Of a stretch of DNA of 50,042 nucleotides, positions 33,821 to 41,384 are shown in pieces. The notes under the pieces were generated by a model. That model did not search any database. It was not told the DNA's origin and saw only the letters and a program-made list of their open reading frames with translations. Both the position numbers and the translations under genes were made by a program. Position 1 is the first letter of the stretch; every line of letters begins with the position of its first letter. The stretch is from an uncultured Caryophanales bacterium (GTDB lineage Bacteria > Bacillota_I > Bacilli_A > RF39 > UBA660): NCBI GenBank assembly GCA_948442255.1, contig CAOJRT010000001.1:79919-129960 (forward strand), written 5' to 3'.

Positions 33821-34069
33821 ATGTTTGAAACAGGCATTGATTGGGACGAAAAAATTAGATTTATTTGTAGTGTTGATTGGGACGATATAGTTAATTTGCA
33901 TAATATAAGAAAGAAATTAAAAAAAGGAGGTGTTGTTGAAATACAAATTGATGGGCAACCATGTGTTTTGATTAGTAAAAAAAGTGTTCTATGTAATAAA
34001 ACTCTTTTAGAGTGTGTATGTGAACATGATGATGTGTTATTTATAAAAATGAAAAAAACGGTTAAATAG
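33821..34069 (+). CDS. Hypothetical small element 2 protein
   Basis: 82 aa (MFETGIDWDEKIRFICSVDWDDIVNLHNIRKK...), with a basic middle and two Cys near the C-terminus. No family recognised. It has its own promoter (copy 1), an AAGGAG site, and meets the RHH gene tail to tail with adjacent stops. Shared control with the operon at 37986 suggests it takes part in element replication or maintenance. Confidence 0.6.
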   Translation: MFETGIDWDEKIRFICSVDWDDIVNLHNIRKKLKKGGVVEIQIDGQPCVLISKKSVLCNKTLLECVCEHDDVLFIKMKKTVK

Positions 34070-34090
34070 TTAATCGTTTTCTTTTTGTAT
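34048..34090. terminator. Bidirectional terminator between convergent genes
   Basis: AAAACG-GTTAA and TTAA-TCGTTTT form a stem around ATAG, with A run before and T run after, so it can work on both strands. Both stop codons lie within it. Confidence 0.7.
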
Positions 34091-34273
34091 TTTATTATTT
34101 GATTTTAAGTTATCTAGGGCATATCTTATACATTGGTTTATCAATTCATTTCTACTAATATCAATTTCATTTGCTAATTTGTCAATTTCATCTAACATAG
34201 TATTGTCTATGCGAATTGTTGCAACAACTTTTTCAATGGAAGTTGGTTTTTTAAATGGTTCAAATTCTTTCAT
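34070..34273 (-). CDS. Ribbon-helix-helix (CopG/Arc-type) regulator
   Basis: 67 aa. Strand ATIRIDNTMLDEIDKLANEIDISRNELINQCIRYALDNLK is the standard RHH fold. It is the only minus-strand gene in the elements. Its ribosome binding site, AGAAAGGG, lies 9 bases upstream. RHH proteins bind palindromic or repeated operators and often control plasmid copy number or partition. It is a candidate for binding GGTAA-N5-TTACC, though this is inference. Confidence 0.8.
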   Translation of the reverse strand: MKEFEPFKKPTSIEKVVATIRIDNTMLDEIDKLANEIDISRNELINQCIRYALDNLKSNNKIQKEND

Positions 34274-34614
34274 TATTCCACGCCCTTTCTATATATATTT
34301 TAATGCTTTTTTGTCTTTAATAATATACTTAATATGCGAGTTAAAGATACATCCTATAATGTAATTTAGAATAAAATACAAAATTGTAATTGACATAATT
34401 TGATAATAGTAGTAGAATTGAATTGTCGGTAAGAAGTGCTATGTCCGACATTGCAGTAAATGTTGGTTGCAGTAAGTAGTTAAACCAACATAAGCAGTAT
34501 CGGAACACAAAGGAAGTTTTATCGTGTTCCTTATTTTATGGTAATAATATTCTTTATGGGTATTTATTATAAATTCAATAAAAATTTTATATGTTAGAAA
34601 GGAAAGACAAAAAA
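34274..34614. promoter_or_regulatory. Long leader with three hairpins before the surface protein gene
   Basis: Three stems follow each other: TGTCGG/CCGACA (34424-34450), TGTTGGTT/AACCAACA (34461-34490) and GGAACAC/GTGTTCC (34502-34530). GCAGTA occurs three times (34453, 34469, 34494). CCGACATTGC can also pair with GCAGTATCGG downstream, which would exclude the first stem, so two folds compete. It could be a structured mRNA leader or a DNA origin/transfer site. The outer parts of the gap show no further features except the RHH start region. Confidence 0.5.
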
Positions 34615-35838
34615 ATGAAGAAAACAAGTAAAATTTTATTATCAGCATTAGCAGTATCTAGTATGTTCCTTAATATGTCAGTTAATGCAGAAGAACTTAC
34701 ACCTACACCTAACGAAATTCAAACAAATCAAGTAGTACAAGAAACTACTACTACAAAAAGCATTGATAATTTAACACAAGAGGAATTAAACACTATCATT
34801 CCAAGCGAAATAGAAATAACTACTACTAAAACTGATGTTGCTAATTATTTTGCTAATACGGAAAATAACCCTGATTTAGAAAATCCTGCTGAAAAAGCAT
34901 TAAAAGAAAAAATAGTATCTATTTTTAGTGCAAGTGGTTATACAATTGATATTTCAAAAATTTCGGTTTTTGTTTTGGTAAATGATTGGGAAGAAAGTTA
35001 TATTGAAATTGTTGGTCAAAATTTACATAAAGATTTCACTGTCAAATATACCAAAGAAAGTGGTTATAGTGAGCAAGATGCGACATATGTTAAAAATAAA
35101 GTAGCTAGTATTAAGTTTGCAGATTATGAGGGAACAGATGCAGTATTTACAATGTACAATATAGGCGACGAAGAAAATGCTAGTAAATGGACAAGAGATA
35201 CATTTGATTTTGCTAAATTATTGAATGATAGTTCTATTACCATAAAAAAATCAGGTAGTTTTGGTGGTCAAGGTGCAGGAACTCCTTGGGGTGAATCCCA
35301 TAACTTATATTTTTATAAAAATAATATATTATATGCTATCAAATCTGTTTTTAATGCTGGTGCATATGGAACAACACTAGAAAATGGAACACCTGTTAAT
35401 ATGGCAAAATTAAATAAGGAATACGATAAAGAACTATACGAAGAACTAGCAAAAGAATTAAATAATCGTGGTTTTACAAATATTATAGGTGCTTATGAAT
35501 TAACAGCATATGGAGCAACTTACGATAACATGAAAGTATCATTTACTCTAGGAAATGATTACAACGGTAAAGAAGTACAAATATTACATAAAAAGAAAGA
35601 CAATACTTATGAAATATTTAAAACAACAGTAGCAGACGGAAAAGCAGAAATAACAGTTAGTGAATTTTCCCCATTTATGCTTGCTTTAACTGAAAATACT
35701 ACTACTGAAAATGTAAATAAAGCACCTAATAATGCTCAAACTTCTTCAATAGATGTTGTATTATATTCTATACTAGCGATTGGCTCATTACTAGGAATTG
35801 CTTATATAGTAGTTAAAAGCAGAAAGAAAGTAGCATAA
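34615..35838 (+). CDS. Sortase-anchored surface protein
   Basis: 407 aa. A signal peptide (MKKTSKILLSALAVSSMFLNMSVNA) is followed by a Thr/Glu-rich segment and a globular domain (residues 70-290). A beta module of a type often seen near wall anchors (AYGATYDNMKVSFTLGNDYNGKEVQILHKKKDNTYE...EFSPFMLAL) comes next. The end has PNNAQTSS, a membrane segment (VVLYSILAIGSLLGIAYIVV) and KSRKKVA, a sorting signal with NAQTS in place of LPXTG. The class B sortase encoded next is the likely enzyme. AGAAAGGA precedes ATG 34615. It may affect adhesion or element transfer. Confidence 0.82.
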   Translation: MKKTSKILLSALAVSSMFLNMSVNAEELTPTPNEIQTNQVVQETTTTKSIDNLTQEELNTIIPSEIEITTTKTDVANYFANTENNPDLENPAEKALKEKIVSIFSASGYTIDISKISVFVLVNDWEESYIEIVGQNLHKDFTVKYTKESGYSEQDATYVKNKVASIKFADYEGTDAVFTMYNIGDEENASKWTRDTFDFAKLLNDSSITIKKSGSFGGQGAGTPWGESHNLYFYKNNILYAIKSVFNAGAYGTTLENGTPVNMAKLNKEYDKELYEELAKELNNRGFTNIIGAYELTAYGATYDNMKVSFTLGNDYNGKEVQILHKKKDNTYEIFKTTVADGKAEITVSEFSPFMLALTENTTTENVNKAPNNAQTSSIDVVLYSILAIGSLLGIAYIVVKSRKKVA

Positions 35839-35860
35839 TTGCTCTTTCTTCTTTTATTTA

Positions 35861-36622
35861 ATGAATATGAATAAAATTAAACTTAAAAAGAAAAATATTG
35901 TTTTAATTCTACTCGTTATAATATTTGTATTTTCTACTAGTAAGATAATATTGTTTTATGCAGATTTAAACAAGAACAATAAAAATAGTAAAGACCTAAT
36001 AGACCAAGTGTTAAAAATAGACATTGACGAAGAAACAAAAGAAGAAGTTGTAAAAATAGATTTTGACAACCTATTATCTATCAATGGTGACACTATTGGT
36101 TGGATAAAATACAATCAAGATAAAGTAAACTACCCTATTGTACACACAAAAGATAATTCATACTATTTAAAAAGAGCATTTGATAAATCATATAATCAAG
36201 TTGGCTCAATATTTATGGACTATCGTAATACATCTTTAAATGATAGAAATGTTGTTTTGTTCGGGCATGCTATGACAGACGGGACAATGTTTGGCTCATT
36301 AAGTGATTTATTTAAGGACGGCTTTTTTGATACAAAAGAAAATAACTATATACAAATAATAAATAAAGATAATGATGTATTAACCTATCAAGTATTTAGT
36401 TATTATATAATAGAAAAAGAAGAATATTATATAACTACTTCATTTAATAGTGATAGTGATTTTAATAAATTTATTGATACGATTACAAGAAGAAGTTATA
36501 AAAATTTTGATGTTGAAGTAAATACAAGTGATAAAATACTTACACTTTCCACTTGTTCGGGAACAGGTGGAACATCTAAAAGAAAAGTTGTACACGCAAA
36601 AAGAGTTGAAAATTTAGAATAA
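35861..36622 (+). CDS. srtB: Class B sortase
   Basis: 253 aa. An N-terminal membrane segment (residues 12-33) and the sortase B fold: FDNLLSINGDTIGWIKY, YPIVHTKDNSYYL, NVVLFGHAMTDGTMFGSL with His136, TLSTCSGT with Cys232, and VVHAKR with Arg248. It cleaves a sorting signal and links the protein to peptidoglycan. The gene lies 22 bases after the surface protein gene, its likely dedicated substrate. No strong ribosome binding site is seen, so translation may be coupled. Confidence 0.9.
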   Translation: MNMNKIKLKKKNIVLILLVIIFVFSTSKIILFYADLNKNNKNSKDLIDQVLKIDIDEETKEEVVKIDFDNLLSINGDTIGWIKYNQDKVNYPIVHTKDNSYYLKRAFDKSYNQVGSIFMDYRNTSLNDRNVVLFGHAMTDGTMFGSLSDLFKDGFFDTKENNYIQIINKDNDVLTYQVFSYYIIEKEEYYITTSFNSDSDFNKFIDTITRRSYKNFDVEVNTSDKILTLSTCSGTGGTSKRKVVHAKRVENLE

Positions 36623-36729
36623 TCTATAAAATAATTTTGGTATAAATAATTATGATCCAAAATTATTTTTTTATTTTGTATTTCTTGTATTGGTAAAAAA
36701 TGGTATAATGGTAGTAGGAGGAATGCTTT

Positions 36730-37413
36730 ATGGAAGAAGAATTAAAAAAGAATTATCCATGGCTAGATGAATATAATAATGAAAAATTTTTAAAGTTATG
36801 GAATATAAATGATGAAGATGTTTCTTTTCACTGTAATAATTGCAATAGTGATGTTGCCATTGTTTATATGGATGATTATTGTTGCCCATATTGTAAAGCC
36901 CCAAAAACATCATTAACACTTATTGAAACACAAGATTTTTATAAAAATAGAATGGAACATGGTACAAATTTTTTAGATTTTTGGTATATTTGTAATATTT
37001 GTAAACATACTTTTGACCACCAAGAATATATTGTAAATAATCTTTTATGTCCTGAATGCAATTCTAATGATATTACCAAATATAAAGATATAATGGAATT
37101 AGAAGAAAAAGAAAAAGTAGATGCAACAAGAATTTATTGCAAAGAATGTCATCAACCATACACTATGACTGAGTTAGAAGAAAATTTAATGTGTTGTCCA
37201 AATTGCTTATGTTCAGTAGAAGATGAAGAGGAATATGATTATACATGTGAAAATTGTTATGAACAATTTACTAACATTGAAACTGAAAATGTAAAATGTC
37301 CTCATTGTGGATACATTCATAAAAACATAGAACCCGTTAGCGATGATGATATGGAACCTGACTGTGAACTAACTGAAGAAGATTGGGAAGATATACAATT
37401 TAGTGACGATTAG
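36730..37413 (+). CDS. Protein with multiple zinc ribbons
   Basis: 227 aa with eight CxxC pairs (CNNC, CPYC, CNIC, CPEC, CKEC, CPNC, CENC, CPHC), enough for four zinc ribbons in a row, and a strongly acidic C-terminus (EEDWEDIQFSDD). Tandem ribbons suggest nucleic-acid or protein binding. No family recognised. A TATAAT (about 36704-36709) and AGGAGG precede ATG 36730, so it probably starts a two-gene unit with the next gene. Confidence 0.65.
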   Translation: MEEELKKNYPWLDEYNNEKFLKLWNINDEDVSFHCNNCNSDVAIVYMDDYCCPYCKAPKTSLTLIETQDFYKNRMEHGTNFLDFWYICNICKHTFDHQEYIVNNLLCPECNSNDITKYKDIMELEEKEKVDATRIYCKECHQPYTMTELEENLMCCPNCLCSVEDEEEYDYTCENCYEQFTNIETENVKCPHCGYIHKNIEPVSDDDMEPDCELTEEDWEDIQFSDD

Positions 37414-37421
37414 GAGATAGT

Positions 37422-37853
37422 ATGAAAAATGAAGAATTAGAAGAATATGTATGCCGATTTGAAGATAATTTTGGTATTGACGGAAAACTAGAAAAAAACT
37501 TTTCCGAAAAATTTAATATATTGCGAGAAGAAAAAGAAATTGAAGTTGACGAATTTATGGAGGAAACGGGGTTAAGCGATGAAATTTTTGATAATTATTG
37601 CAAAGGAAAAAGCGACCCAAGTTTAAGAAGTATAACTGCTTTTTGTCATGCTTTTGAGTTTGATAGGAATGCCTTTGATAGTTTATTAAAAGCGGGAGGT
37701 TTTACAGTTAATTATCGTAAAAAAAGAGATTGTGCTTATGCTTTTATTATTACTGATTGTGCTGATTTAAGTATAGAAGATTGTAATAAGATTTTGAAAA
37801 AAATTGGTTTAAAAGAACATGAATTATTGCCAATACCTAAAAAGTTAAAATAG
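37422..37853 (+). CDS. HTH-type regulator (XRE-like)
   Basis: 143 aa. Residues 20-80 resemble a Cro/CI-type helix-turn-helix (EKFNILREEKEIEVDEFMEETGLSDEIFDNYCKGKSDPSLRSITAFCHAFEFD). The C-terminal part (YAFIITDCADLSIEDCNKILKKIGLKEHELLP) is probably a second small domain. It follows the zinc-ribbon gene by 8 bases and precedes promoter copy 2, so it may control the replication operon. Confidence 0.65.
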   Translation: MKNEELEEYVCRFEDNFGIDGKLEKNFSEKFNILREEKEIEVDEFMEETGLSDEIFDNYCKGKSDPSLRSITAFCHAFEFDRNAFDSLLKAGGFTVNYRKKRDCAYAFIITDCADLSIEDCNKILKKIGLKEHELLPIPKKLK

Positions 37854-37872
37854 TAAAAAATTGTTATTTTAT

Positions 37873-37906
37873 AAAGTCATAACTGAATAATTATGGCTTT
37901 TTTATT
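37873..37906 (+). terminator. Terminator after the HTH gene
   Basis: AAAGTCATAA / TTATGGCTTT stem with one G-U pair, followed by Ts. Confidence 0.75.
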
Positions 37907-37972
37907 TTGTCAAGGTAAAGGTCTTACCATGAGTTTATTTGCAATTTGTGTCTATAATGGTGTCACGAAAGG
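37903..37972 (+). promoter_or_regulatory. Duplicated promoter/operator, copy 2
   Basis: GGTAA-N5-TTACC (37914-37928) and TATAAT (37953-37958), with the same spacing as copy 1 at 33742-33811. It should drive the replication operon (37986, rep, FtsK-like gene). Confidence 0.65.
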
Positions 37973-37985
37973 AGGAAAAAAAGGC

Positions 37986-38342
37986 ATGAAAACAAGTGAC
38001 ATTGTTATTGATGTCATCAAGACTATTGGAAAAGCACCTTATCTTGCATGTAGTTGCGACCCAATTTATGAGTATGATGAACATAATAACAAAACTGACA
38101 ATGTAATTGGACATAAAGTTGAAATCTTATTGCCACACATGAAGTATGCTAAATTTGGTGTTAAAGTTGATAATACAACAAACCCACTGCCACCTATTGA
38201 TGATGTTGTAGAAGTTGATTTTACTAACTTAATGATTGGCATTTATGTTGACCGTGCAGGAAGAATACAACCTTATGGAAAAGCCGACAATGTTCATGTT
38301 GCTGATAAGCAAAATATCAAAATGAATGCAAAGGCTGACTAA
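37986..38342 (+). CDS. Hypothetical protein, first gene of the replication operon
   Basis: 118 aa (MKTSDIVIDVIKTIGKAPYLACSCDPIYEYDEHNNK..., VEILLPHMKYAKFGVKVDN, FTNLMIGIYVDRAGRIQPYG). The pattern resembles small proteins found near replication genes in Bacillota conjugative elements (Tn916 Orf-like), but I cannot assign a family with certainty. ATG 37986 follows AAAGGAGG; the longer upstream frame overlaps the promoter. It lies directly before the replication origin. Confidence 0.6.
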   Translation: MKTSDIVIDVIKTIGKAPYLACSCDPIYEYDEHNNKTDNVIGHKVEILLPHMKYAKFGVKVDNTTNPLPPIDDVVEVDFTNLMIGIYVDRAGRIQPYGKADNVHVADKQNIKMNAKAD

Positions 38343-38363
38343 TTACTAAATTTTTATTATTGA

Positions 38364-38410
38364 TACATGCTACATGCTACACAATAAGTGGTAATACTAG
38401 CACTTATTGT
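38364..38410 (-). other. CRESS-type rolling-circle origin: stem-loop with TAGTATTAC and iterons
   Basis: ACAATAAGTG (38381-38390) and CACTTATTGT (38401-38410) form a perfect 10-bp stem around a 10-base loop. On the minus strand the loop reads CTAGTATTAC, which contains TAGTATTAC, the nonanucleotide nicked by circovirus Rep. Next to the stem, TACATGC occurs twice in direct repeat (38364-38377), placed like circovirus Rep-binding iterons. The Rep gene starts 137 bases away on the opposite strand, as in geminiviruses. Confidence 0.82.
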
Positions 38411-38413
38411 TGG

Positions 38414-38450
38414 TGCGGAGGCAATCGTGGCTATCGCCACTTGCCCCGCA
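38414..38450. other. GC-rich hairpin next to the origin
   Basis: TGCGG-A-GGCAA-TCG-TGGC, loop TATC, GCCA-C-TTGCC-CCGCA: 14 pairs with one bulge and one internal loop. It stands out as GC-rich in an AT-rich region. Possibly a single-strand origin, Rep expression control, or part of the Rep-binding site. Confidence 0.7.
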
Positions 38451-38546
38451 ATGTACATGTATTATCTAGTATGTGTAATCGCATTAGTTCTTTGAAAATT
38501 TAATTATATTTATATTTGCTATAACAAACTTATTGGAGGTGTACAC

Positions 38547-39542
38547 ATGGCGGAAAATAGCCAAAGTAGAAAATGGCAACTGACTATAAATAACCCCCAA
38601 GAACATGGAATAACGGACGAATTTATACGGGAACAATTATTAAAATTTGCACCCGAATATTATTGTATGTGTCGAGAAATTGGAAACAAGACCAAAACGG
38701 AACATATACATCTTTTTATCTATTCTAAATCGCCTATGAGGTTTACAACTATTAAAAATCGTTTCCCTATGGCACACATTGAAAAAGCCTATGGAAGTAT
38801 TAGAGATAATATTGATTATATACAAAAAAAGGGTAAATGGGAAAATACTTCAAAAGAAGAAACCACCATTGAGGGCAGTTTTGTAGAATATGGTGTGATA
38901 CCTACTGAACTAATAGAAAAAGACGCAACTATGGGTAAATTATTAGAAGATATAAAGGACGGGAAATCTATTATTGAAATTATAGAAGATAACCCCCAAT
39001 TTGCTTTTAGAATTAAAGATATAGAAACTATTAAACAAGCATATCTCAATGAAAGATATTCAAAAGAAAATCGTGATTTGATAGTGACATATTTGTATGG
39101 TGCAAGTGGTGTGGGGAAAACTTTTAGTATTTTCAAGAAACATAAAGCAGATAATATTTGCCGTATAACAAGTTATAATTCAAGTCAAGGTGGAATTATA
39201 TTTGATAATTATGATAAGTCGCAAGATGTACTTGTTTTTGAGGAATTTAGAAGTCAAATAAATTTAGAAAGCATGTTAAATTATTTAGATGTCTACCCTT
39301 TAAGACTTCCCGCTAGATACAATAATAAAGTGGCATGTTATACCAAAGTATATATAACTTCAAATGTTCCATTTGAAAATCAATATGCGGAATATAAACT
39401 AAATTCAAAAGATTTTGCAGTATATAAAGCATGGTGTCGACGAGTACACAATATATATGAAATGGTAAAAGAGCAAGACGGCTCTATAAAAATAATTACA
39501 CATAAAGAAACAAAAAAAGAGGAGGAAAAAGTTATTGAATAA
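38547..39542 (+). CDS. rep: CRESS-DNA-virus-like replication initiator (HUH endonuclease plus superfamily 3 helicase)
   Basis: 331 aa. HUH part: motif I WQLTINN (10-16), motif II TEHIHLFI (51-58), motif III YIQKKG with Tyr91 and Lys94. Helicase part: Walker A GASGVGKT (185-192), Walker B DVLVFEEF (227-234), motif C YITSN (269-273). This order and these motifs are those of circovirus/geminivirus-type Reps and their bacterial plasmid relatives (pCRESS). Tyr91 should nick the TAGTATTAC loop and start rolling-circle replication of the excised circle. GGAGGTG precedes ATG 38547. The end overlaps the next gene's start. Confidence 0.9.
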   Translation: MAENSQSRKWQLTINNPQEHGITDEFIREQLLKFAPEYYCMCREIGNKTKTEHIHLFIYSKSPMRFTTIKNRFPMAHIEKAYGSIRDNIDYIQKKGKWENTSKEETTIEGSFVEYGVIPTELIEKDATMGKLLEDIKDGKSIIEIIEDNPQFAFRIKDIETIKQAYLNERYSKENRDLIVTYLYGASGVGKTFSIFKKHKADNICRITSYNSSQGGIIFDNYDKSQDVLVFEEFRSQINLESMLNYLDVYPLRLPARYNNKVACYTKVYITSNVPFENQYAEYKLNSKDFAVYKAWCRRVHNIYEMVKEQDGSIKIITHKETKKEEEKVIE

Positions 39543-41043
39543 AAAGAAGATAAAGAATAAAATTGAAAAAATTAAAAGTTGGTATAGTAAAAGTAAAATA
39601 GTATCTATTATTCAATCTTTTATAATTTTAATATCTAAAATATTTAAATTCATATTATATAATTTATATTATCATTGGAAGTGGGCAGTATTGCTATTAT
39701 TTATATTAGTAATGTATTTTATAAATAAAAATGAAAATATAATATTTACTATTTCCAATAATGGGTTTATTAAGTTTTTAACTTTATACAATTTTCATAA
39801 AAATTTACAAATATCACAATATAGTTTAGAAATTGCTATATCAATATTATTAGTTTTTGTTTTAATTTTTAGTTTTAGACTAAAGGATCTAAAACTAAAT
39901 AAAATAAGTAAAATACAAAACTTTAAAGGTATAAAAGAGAAACCCTACTTTAAGTTTAGGACTAGACTATGGTTAAATTTAAAAATTGTAGTATGGTATT
40001 GGAATATGAACGGAATAGGGTTAAGTGTATTTCAAAGTGATGAATTTAGGGAAAGTTTCCAATCGGCTTTTAATCGTACATTGATAGATGTTGAACTTGC
40101 CAAAGGTACACAAGATACAATAAAAATCAAATTGGCAAGTCCTAGATATAGACTGCCAAAAGAAATTAAAATAAATGAACAAGATATAGACATTTCAAGT
40201 TCTATATATCTTTTAGGTAAAAATTTATTAGGTGCAGTAAGAATAGACATAAGCAAAAGACCACACATGTTAATTGCAGGAGATACGGGAAGTGGTAAAT
40301 CGGTATTGATAGATTTTGTTATATATCAATCATTATTAAAAGGGTATGTCGTTCGAGCATGTGACCCAAAACAAACTGAATTTAACGGGTGGCATAATCT
40401 AACTATAAATGATACTAGACTTTTAAATAATAAGTTTTTAGGTGGGCAGTTTTCAAGAACAACTAACTTGCGAGATACACTAGAAGATTTGTATTTAATA
40501 GAAGACGAATATAAAATGAGAATGGTTGAACTTGCTAAATATAATTGCAAAAATATAGATAAGTATAACAATAAATATTCAAAAAATGATAAGCCATTAA
40601 GCCGTATAATTTATATTTTTGATGAATTTGTAGAAATGACAACATCAAAAAAGAAAACAGCAGAAGAAAAAGCAATATTGGAAGAAATAGAAAGAATATT
40701 GATAATTATAGCAACAAGAGGTCGTTCACTTGGAATACATCTTATTTTATCGGCACAAAGACCCGATTGTAATTTACTAGACGGACAAATAAAATCTAAT
40801 CTTTCAAATAGAATATGTGGTAGAATGCCCGATAGGTCGGCATCCGAAACGGCTTTAGGTAAAGGCAATTATGATGCTTGTACTTTAATTGATAAAGACG
40901 AGTTAGGAAAATTTGTTACAAATGACGGAAAGAGGTTTAAAGGTTATTTGCTAGATACTGAAACATTAACGGAAGAACTGCACAAAAAATATGATAAAAA
41001 AGATGTAACTAATCTAGGAGGAACTAATAATGTTGGGCAATGA
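39535..41043 (+). CDS. FtsK/SpoIIIE-family ATPase, TcpA/Orf21-like
   Basis: 502 aa. Two or three membrane segments in the first 115 residues, then a Walker A GDTGSGKS (249-256), RACDPKQTEF, Walker B-like IIYIFDEF and LILSAQRPD, as in FtsK-type coupling proteins of integrative elements. It probably moves element DNA through the membrane, possibly as a coupling protein during conjugation with Rep acting as relaxase. Start TTG 39535 lies 8 bases after GAGGAGG and overlaps the rep stop. Confidence 0.87.
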   Translation: MNKKKIKNKIEKIKSWYSKSKIVSIIQSFIILISKIFKFILYNLYYHWKWAVLLLFILVMYFINKNENIIFTISNNGFIKFLTLYNFHKNLQISQYSLEIAISILLVFVLIFSFRLKDLKLNKISKIQNFKGIKEKPYFKFRTRLWLNLKIVVWYWNMNGIGLSVFQSDEFRESFQSAFNRTLIDVELAKGTQDTIKIKLASPRYRLPKEIKINEQDIDISSSIYLLGKNLLGAVRIDISKRPHMLIAGDTGSGKSVLIDFVIYQSLLKGYVVRACDPKQTEFNGWHNLTINDTRLLNNKFLGGQFSRTTNLRDTLEDLYLIEDEYKMRMVELAKYNCKNIDKYNNKYSKNDKPLSRIIYIFDEFVEMTTSKKKTAEEKAILEEIERILIIIATRGRSLGIHLILSAQRPDCNLLDGQIKSNLSNRICGRMPDRSASETALGKGNYDACTLIDKDELGKFVTNDGKRFKGYLLDTETLTEELHKKYDKKDVTNLGGTNNVGQ

Positions 41044-41044
41044 A

Positions 41045-41072
41045 AAAAGTACGATTTGCCCCCGTACTTTTG
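41045..41072 (+). terminator. Hairpin after the FtsK-like gene
   Basis: AAAAGTACG / CGTACTTTT, 9-bp stem, C-rich loop. T run short, so termination may be partial. Confidence 0.6.
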
Positions 41073-41165
41073 CCCAATATTTTGTATGTATTGGTAAACC
41101 TAGTATAACAAATAACTTTCATATTGACAAGCACCCTATCATACCTTTTATTGAGGGGCTGAAAT

Positions 41166-41291
41166 ATGAATAAATATAAAATAGTAGTATCTAGTGAATT
41201 TCTAACGGACACAACAACGGACGAGTTTCTATCGCTTTTTAATGATAAATTGGCAACCCTATTTATCTATTATGAGCAACAAGTAAGTTAA
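41166..41291 (+). CDS. Small ORF before recombinase 2
   Basis: 41 aa (MNKYKIVVSSEFLTDTTTDEF...LFIYYEQQVS) with GAGGGGCTG before ATG 41166. Small conserved proteins of this sort often precede recombinase or transfer genes in Bacillota elements; the role is unknown. Confidence 0.55.
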   Translation: MNKYKIVVSSEFLTDTTTDEFLSLFNDKLATLFIYYEQQVS

Positions 41292-41309
41292 ATATAAAAT
41301 AAGGGCTGA

Positions 41310-41348
41310 AATAATACAAGTTATGGTGTATAATATACTTGTATTATT
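41310..41348 (+). promoter_or_regulatory. Recombinase 2 promoter inside an 11-bp inverted repeat
   Basis: AATAATACAAG (41310-41320) and CTTGTATTATT (41338-41348) are perfect inverted repeats around TATAAT (41329-41334). This is the design of an operator that covers a promoter. It could alternatively be a weak hairpin terminator. The recombinase starts 37 bases later. Confidence 0.6.
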
Positions 41349-41384
41349 TTAGTCTTAACATGTAATTAGAGAAAGGAATATTAT

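Noticed and set aside
34424..34530. tRNA or known riboswitch
   Set aside because: Three stems are present but there is no acceptor stem, T-loop or anticodon arrangement, and no known riboswitch core was recognised.
38411..38460. Rho-independent terminator after the 37986 gene
   Set aside because: The hairpin is GC-rich but has no T run and lies next to the replication origin, so an origin-related role is more likely.
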